A stretch of 56,910 nucleotides of DNA from Micrococcales bacterium (GTDB lineage: Bacteria > Actinomycetota > Actinomycetes > Actinomycetales > Dermatophilaceae): contig JAJTBD010000007.1 in assembly GCA_021287075.1 (NCBI GenBank), positions 93,498 through 150,407 on the forward strand, in the 5' to 3' direction. Of the stretch, positions 53,981 to 56,910 are shown piece by piece. The first letter of the stretch is position 1. Every line of letters begins with the position of its first letter. The position numbers were made by a program, and so were the translations under genes. The notes under the pieces were generated by a model. It was not told the origin of the DNA. It ran no database searches and saw only the letters and a program-made list of their open reading frames with translations.

Positions 53981-54856
53981 ATGGAATACACGACCCTGGC
54001 CACCGAGCTCGACGACGACGGCATCCTCCTGCTGACTCTCAACCGGCCCAAGGCGCTCAACTCCTTCACGGTCGAGATGGCCGATGAGCTGGAGCACTTC
54101 TTCAGGTCGGCCAACGACGACGACGCGATCCGGGCGGTCGTCGTGACCGGAGCGGGGCGGGCCTTCTGTGCGGGCATGGACCTGACCAAGGAGGGCAATG
54201 TCTTCGGGCTCGACGAGAGCCAGGAGCCCACCCTCGCCGACCTGACCGACCGGCTCGAGGATGAGGCCATCCACGACGGCGTGCGCGACACCGGCGGCCG
54301 TGTCACCCTCGCCATCTATGACTGCACCAAGCCGGTCATCGCCGCCATCAACGGCCCGGCCGTGGGCATCGGCGCCACGATGACGCTGGCCATGGACGTG
54401 CGCCTCGCCTCCGACAAGGCCCGGATCGGCTTCGTCTTCGGCAAGATCGCCATCGTCCCCGAGGCCTGCTCGTCGTGGTTCCTGCCGCGGATCGTCGGCA
54501 TGCCGACGGCCCTGGAGTGGGTCTACTCCGGTGACATCCTCACGCCGGACGAGGCCAAGGAGGGCGGGCTGGTCCGCTCGGTGCACCCCGTCGACGAGCT
54601 CGTTGCGGAGGCCAAGGCGCTGGCGCTGCGCTTCACCCAGCACCGCTCTCCGGTGGCCGTGGCCCTCGCCCGCCAGATGCTGTGGCGCAACTCCGCGCAG
54701 CCGCACCCGATCGAGGCGCACCGGGTCGACTCGCTCGCGATGTTCTACACCTCGCGCGGCGACGGCAAGGAGGGCGTGCGCTCCTTCCTCGAGAAGCGCG
54801 ACCCCGCCTACGCCTCCAAGGCCTCGCAGATGCCGACGTTCTATCCCTGGTGGTGA
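53981..54856 (+). CDS. Enoyl-CoA hydratase/isomerase family protein
   Basis: 291 residues, crotonase fold. LLTLNRPKALNSFTVEM near 17, TGAGRAFCAGMDLTKEG near 60 (oxyanion-hole Gly and Ala) and INGPAVGIGATMTLAMDVRLAS near 121 with the second oxyanion Gly. The position of the first catalytic Glu is occupied in KIAIVPEACSSWFLPRIVG near 157. Longer C-terminus with RSFLEKRDPAYASKASQMP, common in actinobacterial homologues. Probably acts in fatty-acid or aromatic acyl-CoA metabolism; substrate unknown. Confidence 0.88.
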   Translation: MEYTTLATELDDDGILLLTLNRPKALNSFTVEMADELEHFFRSANDDDAIRAVVVTGAGRAFCAGMDLTKEGNVFGLDESQEPTLADLTDRLEDEAIHDGVRDTGGRVTLAIYDCTKPVIAAINGPAVGIGATMTLAMDVRLASDKARIGFVFGKIAIVPEACSSWFLPRIVGMPTALEWVYSGDILTPDEAKEGGLVRSVHPVDELVAEAKALALRFTQHRSPVAVALARQMLWRNSAQPHPIEAHRVDSLAMFYTSRGDGKEGVRSFLEKRDPAYASKASQMPTFYPWW

Positions 54857-54892
54857 CGACGGCGCCCGCCGGTGAGCAAGATCCACTAGCAC

Positions 54893-54918
54893 CTCAGCAG
54901 GCTGCGCAGCCTGCTGAG
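54893..54918. terminator. 26-bp perfect palindrome between convergent genes
   Basis: CTCAGCAGGCTG at 54893-54904 is followed by CGCAGCC and CTGCTGAG to 54918, a perfect palindrome with minimal loop. It sits between convergent genes and fits a bidirectional terminator. No U-tract. A GTATGCC repeat lies 73 bases downstream. Confidence 0.6.
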
Positions 54919-55003
54919 CACGGCTGCCGGCCGGATCGTCCCGAGGTGATAGTCGATATTGCCGGGACCCCGGCTCACGGCACAGCAGCGGTATGCCGCG
55001 TGG

Positions 55004-55924
55004 TCAGCCGAGGCCGAGGGCGCCGAGGACGCGGTTGAAGGAGCTGGTCAGACCGTGCTCGGTCGCCAGCCGGCTCATGAGCGAGGCGTCGGCGACGTCG
55101 CCGGGCAGGGTGATGTCGGTGTCGGGCAGGGGAGCGTCGCGGGCGACGAGCACGACGCCCGGCGCGCGCTCGAGATAGTCCAGCCCGGCCTCGAGCCTGG
55201 TGCGCTGGGCACCCTTGATCGCGGGGTCACCGGACTCGACCGCCGCGCGCAGCCCGGCGAGTGAGCCATAGGTCTCGATGAGCTTTGCGGCGGTCTTCTC
55301 GCCGATGCCCTGCACTCCGGGCAGGCCGTCGCTGGTGTCGCCGCGCAGCATCGACATGTCGGCATAGCCGGCGCCACTGCGCACGCCGTACTTGCCGAAG
55401 AGGAAGGCCTCGTCGACGAGATCGGCGTCGCGCACCCCACCGCGGGCGGTGTAGACCACCCGCACCGACTGGGCGTCGTCGACCAGCTGGAACATGTCGC
55501 GGTCGCCGGTCACGACATCGATCGGCATGGTGCCGGCATAGCGCGCGGCATACGCCCCCATCACGTCATCGGCCTCATAGCCATCGACACCGACGCGCGA
55601 GATCCCAAGCGCCGCAAGGGAGTCCACGATCAGCGGGACCTGTACATCGAGCTCGGGCGGGGTCTCCTCGCGGTTGACGCCGTCGTCCGCAAGGCGGTGC
55701 GCCTTGTAGGTCGGGATCGCCTCCGTGCGGAAGGCAGGCCGCCAGTCGTTGTCCCAGCAGGCCACCAGATGCGTCGGCCGGTGCGTCGAGACGAGGGTGG
55801 CGATCATGTCGAGGAAGCCGCGCACGGCATTCGTCGGCACCTCTGTCTCGCTCTCGCGGCGGTCGGGCACGCCATAGAAGGCGCGGAAATACAGCGACGG
55901 GGAGTCGAGCAGCATCAGACGCAT
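55004..55924 (-). CDS. 5'-3' exonuclease (Pol I N-terminal-type)
   Basis: 306 residues, stand-alone flap/5' nuclease. MLLDSPSLYFRAFYG near residue 4 and ACWDNDWRPAFRTEAIPTYKAHR near 58 carry the first metal Asp and the DNA-binding Arg/Lys. VDGYEADDVMGAYA near 118 and VVTGDRDMFQLVDD near 140 are the metal clusters. The helix-hairpin-helix LPGVQGIGEKTAAKLIETYG lies near 205. Likely removes RNA primers or flaps. Convergent to the enoyl-CoA hydratase gene, downstream of helY as often in actinobacteria. Confidence 0.93.
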   Translation of the reverse strand: MRLMLLDSPSLYFRAFYGVPDRRESETEVPTNAVRGFLDMIATLVSTHRPTHLVACWDNDWRPAFRTEAIPTYKAHRLADDGVNREETPPELDVQVPLIVDSLAALGISRVGVDGYEADDVMGAYAARYAGTMPIDVVTGDRDMFQLVDDAQSVRVVYTARGGVRDADLVDEAFLFGKYGVRSGAGYADMSMLRGDTSDGLPGVQGIGEKTAAKLIETYGSLAGLRAAVESGDPAIKGAQRTRLEAGLDYLERAPGVVLVARDAPLPDTDITLPGDVADASLMSRLATEHGLTSSFNRVLGALGLG

Positions 55925-55943
55925 GGCGTCATGCTCGCACGCG

Positions 55944-56312
55944 TCAGGTCAGCAGCGCGACGACCCCGACGAGCGCGGCCGCCGTGAGCGCGAAGGCCAT
56001 GCCGATGAGCGTGCCCACCGTCCCGAGGGCGAGCGGCCGCCAGACACGTCGGTCCGCGAGCACCATGATCGCGGCCAGGCCGGCGACCAGTGCCGCAGCG
56101 AGGACGGGCGTGCCGATGAAGAGCCCGGCAAAGAGCAGGCCGTCCCTGGGTGTGAGGGTGCATCCCCACCCGATGCCCTCGCACTGGCCGTTGGCGTTGT
56201 GGTCGGGCGCGATGGCCCAGGCGAGCGCCCACAGCGCGACGAGGAGCAGCAGCCAGCCGAGGTGCACAAGCGAGGCGCGGGCGCGGACTCCAGGGGATGT
56301 CGGCGAGGTCAT
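55944..56312 (-). CDS. Small three-helix membrane protein, unknown function
   Basis: 122 residues. Three hydrophobic segments (LVHLGWLLLLVALWALAWAI, LLFAGLFIGTPVLAAALVAGLAAIMVLA, LALGTVGTLIGMAFALTAAALVGVVALL) and a short loop with two cysteines (GQCEGIGWGC) after the first, likely outside. No family recognised. ATG at 56312 is chosen from composition; ATG at 56324 in frame is possible. Divergent from the AsnC-type regulator, which may regulate it; that is inference only. Confidence 0.65.
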   Translation of the reverse strand: MTSPTSPGVRARASLVHLGWLLLLVALWALAWAIAPDHNANGQCEGIGWGCTLTPRDGLLFAGLFIGTPVLAAALVAGLAAIMVLADRRVWRPLALGTVGTLIGMAFALTAAALVGVVALLT

Positions 56313-56370
56313 GCCTCCCATCATGCGGGCGGACCGGTGATGGTGGCATGAGTAGCGGCACCCAGACCCG

Positions 56371-56376
56371 TAGGCT
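56371..56376 (+). promoter_or_regulatory. -10 box TAGGCT, leaderless AsnC-type gene
   Basis: Ends six bases before the ATG at 56383. Confidence 0.5.
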
Positions 56377-56382
56377 GGCGGG

Positions 56383-56805
56383 ATGGAGGAGATGGACCGC
56401 CGCATCGTTGACCTGCTGCGCGCCGACGGGCGGATGAGCTATACCGACCTCGGCAAGGCGCTCGACCTGTCGACCTCCGCGGTGCACCACCGGGTGCGCC
56501 GGCTCGAGGAGCGCGGGGTGATCCAGGGGTATGCCGCGCGCGTCGACCCGGCGGCCCTGGGCCTGCCGCTCTCGGCGATCATCTCGGTCACACCGACCGA
56601 CCCGGCCGCGCCCGATGACCTGCCCGACCGACTGCGCGGGATGTCCGAGATCGAGGCCTGCTGGTCGGTCGCCGGAGACGACCACTACATGCTCAAGGTG
56701 CGCGTGGCCACCCCTGGTGACCTCGAGGACCTCATCGGCCGGATCCGGGCCACCGCCAATGTCTCCACGCGCACGACCGTCGTGCTGTCCACCCCCTGGG
56801 AGTGA
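56383..56805 (+). CDS. Lrp/AsnC family transcriptional regulator
   Basis: 140 residues. The N-terminal winged helix (MDRRIVDLLRADGRMSYTDLGKALDLSTSAVHHRVRRLEERGVI, read in parts) occupies residues 4-47, the RAM amino-acid-sensing domain about 65-135 (SAIISVTP, ACWSVAGDDHYMLKVRV, LEDLIGRI). Members sense amino acids and act locally or globally; the effector is unknown. Start fixed by the leaderless -10. The stop is followed after four bases by the end of a transposase gene on the other strand. Confidence 0.92.
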   Translation: MEEMDRRIVDLLRADGRMSYTDLGKALDLSTSAVHHRVRRLEERGVIQGYAARVDPAALGLPLSAIISVTPTDPAAPDDLPDRLRGMSEIEACWSVAGDDHYMLKVRVATPGDLEDLIGRIRATANVSTRTTVVLSTPWE

Positions 56806-56809
56806 CCCG

Positions 56810-56910
56810 CTAGCTGTACCCGGCCGCCACGTTGGTTACAGGCGGCTGATGGGGGGGGCGGCCTCCGAGTGAGCTGTGGCGGCGTTCAGTGTTGTAGTGC
56901 CTGAGCCATG
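56810..56910 (-). mobile_element. IS481-like transposase, C-terminal end (cut by window edge)
   Basis: Reverse-strand frame ending at 56810 reads WLRHYNTERRHSSLGGRPP, then VTNVAAGYS and stop. YN-x-x-R-H-x-x-LGGRPP is the C-terminal signature of IS481-type and related rve integrase transposases. The rest lies outside the window. Eight consecutive G (C on the coding strand) at 56851-56858 could slip. The element abuts the AsnC gene; no terminal inverted repeat could be checked. Confidence 0.65.

Larger units (their letters stand above)
457..56535. repeat. Dispersed GTATGCC / GGCATAC word (49 sites seen)
   Basis: GTATGCC on the + strand starts at 883, 7170, 8571, 9801, 12268, 12610, 18762, 19609, 23754, 25332, 29361, 30355, 32799, 34547, 37029, 43602, 45890, 47495, 48762, 51479, 54991, 56529. 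GGCATAC starts at 457, 987, 1815, 5814, 7193, 9894, 13299, 15864, 16769, 17444, 19631, 25984, 28416, 29388, 32159, 32688, 34294, 38135, 40129, 40905, 43945, 46682, 48791, 50121, 51056, 51955, 55547. Almost all extend to GTATGCCG. Twelve are between genes. Hand scan; some may be missed. Confidence 0.85.

Noticed and set aside
457..56535. GTATGCC as a polar segregation (KOPS-like) or Chi-like signal
   Set aside because: Both orientations occur about equally along the window, so no strand polarity is seen.

Overview
The window is very GC-rich with dense genes on both strands, many GTG starts and 1-4 bp gene overlaps. It carries a Pup-proteasome locus, a mycothiol biosynthesis gene (mshC), an F420-type luciferase-like oxidoreductase, an Arc/Mpa ATPase and a fused PafB-PafC regulator. 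Together these point to an actinomycete. The fused PafBC and the general gene style suggest Micrococcales, perhaps near Intrasporangiaceae; that placement is inference.

Layout. 1-9.9 kb: a truncated HipA-like kinase, an HSL-type esterase, homocysteine methyltransferase, tRNA-Leu(GAG), a frameshifted SAM methyltransferase, an ABC-2 exporter operon with a TetR regulator, an M20 peptidase, two small actinobacterial proteins, an aldo/keto reductase and an LLM oxidoreductase. 10-19.6 kb: uppP, corA, the conserved trio histidine phosphatase / DUF3090 / SCO1664-like, a three-gene envelope operon (anchored Ala/Lys-rich protein, lipoprotein, class A PBP with PASTA) and mshC. 19.6-25.1 kb: PAC2 protein, cobalamin-dependent metH, HAD hydrolase. 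25.1-30.9 kb: a MocR-type regulator divergent from a semialdehyde dehydrogenase, class III aminotransferase and aminobutyraldehyde dehydrogenase, probably an amine, GABA or beta-alanine catabolic unit. 30.9-49 kb: RecB-like nuclease, M50 protease, trmI, mpa/arc, then an interruption (HTH gene, nested inverted repeat, DUF3054, prs, esterase), then dop-pup-prcB-prcA-pafA, two FKBPs, a DUF3866 gene and fused pafBC. 49-56.9 kb: tatA-tatC, diacylglycerol-kinase-like gene, HelY helicase, enoyl-CoA hydratase, 5'-3' exonuclease, small membrane protein, AsnC regulator and the end of an IS481-like transposase at the right edge.

Three signals cut across the genes. First, the non-palindromic word GTATGCCG/CGGCATAC is scattered over the whole window (49 core GTATGCC sites found by hand, in both orientations). 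It occurs in several reading frames, is enriched between genes, and three times forms inverted pairs that make terminator-like hairpins, the architecture known for DNA uptake sequences in other bacteria. Second, more than twenty genes have a TANNNT -10 box ending 6-8 nt before the start codon, which predicts leaderless mRNAs; several of these boxes begin at the TAG stop codon of the upstream gene. Third, two local repeat structures (a concentric inverted repeat at 36.5 kb and a 60-bp-period direct repeat at 45.5 kb) are not explained by any gene. All counts were made by eye and should be recomputed.
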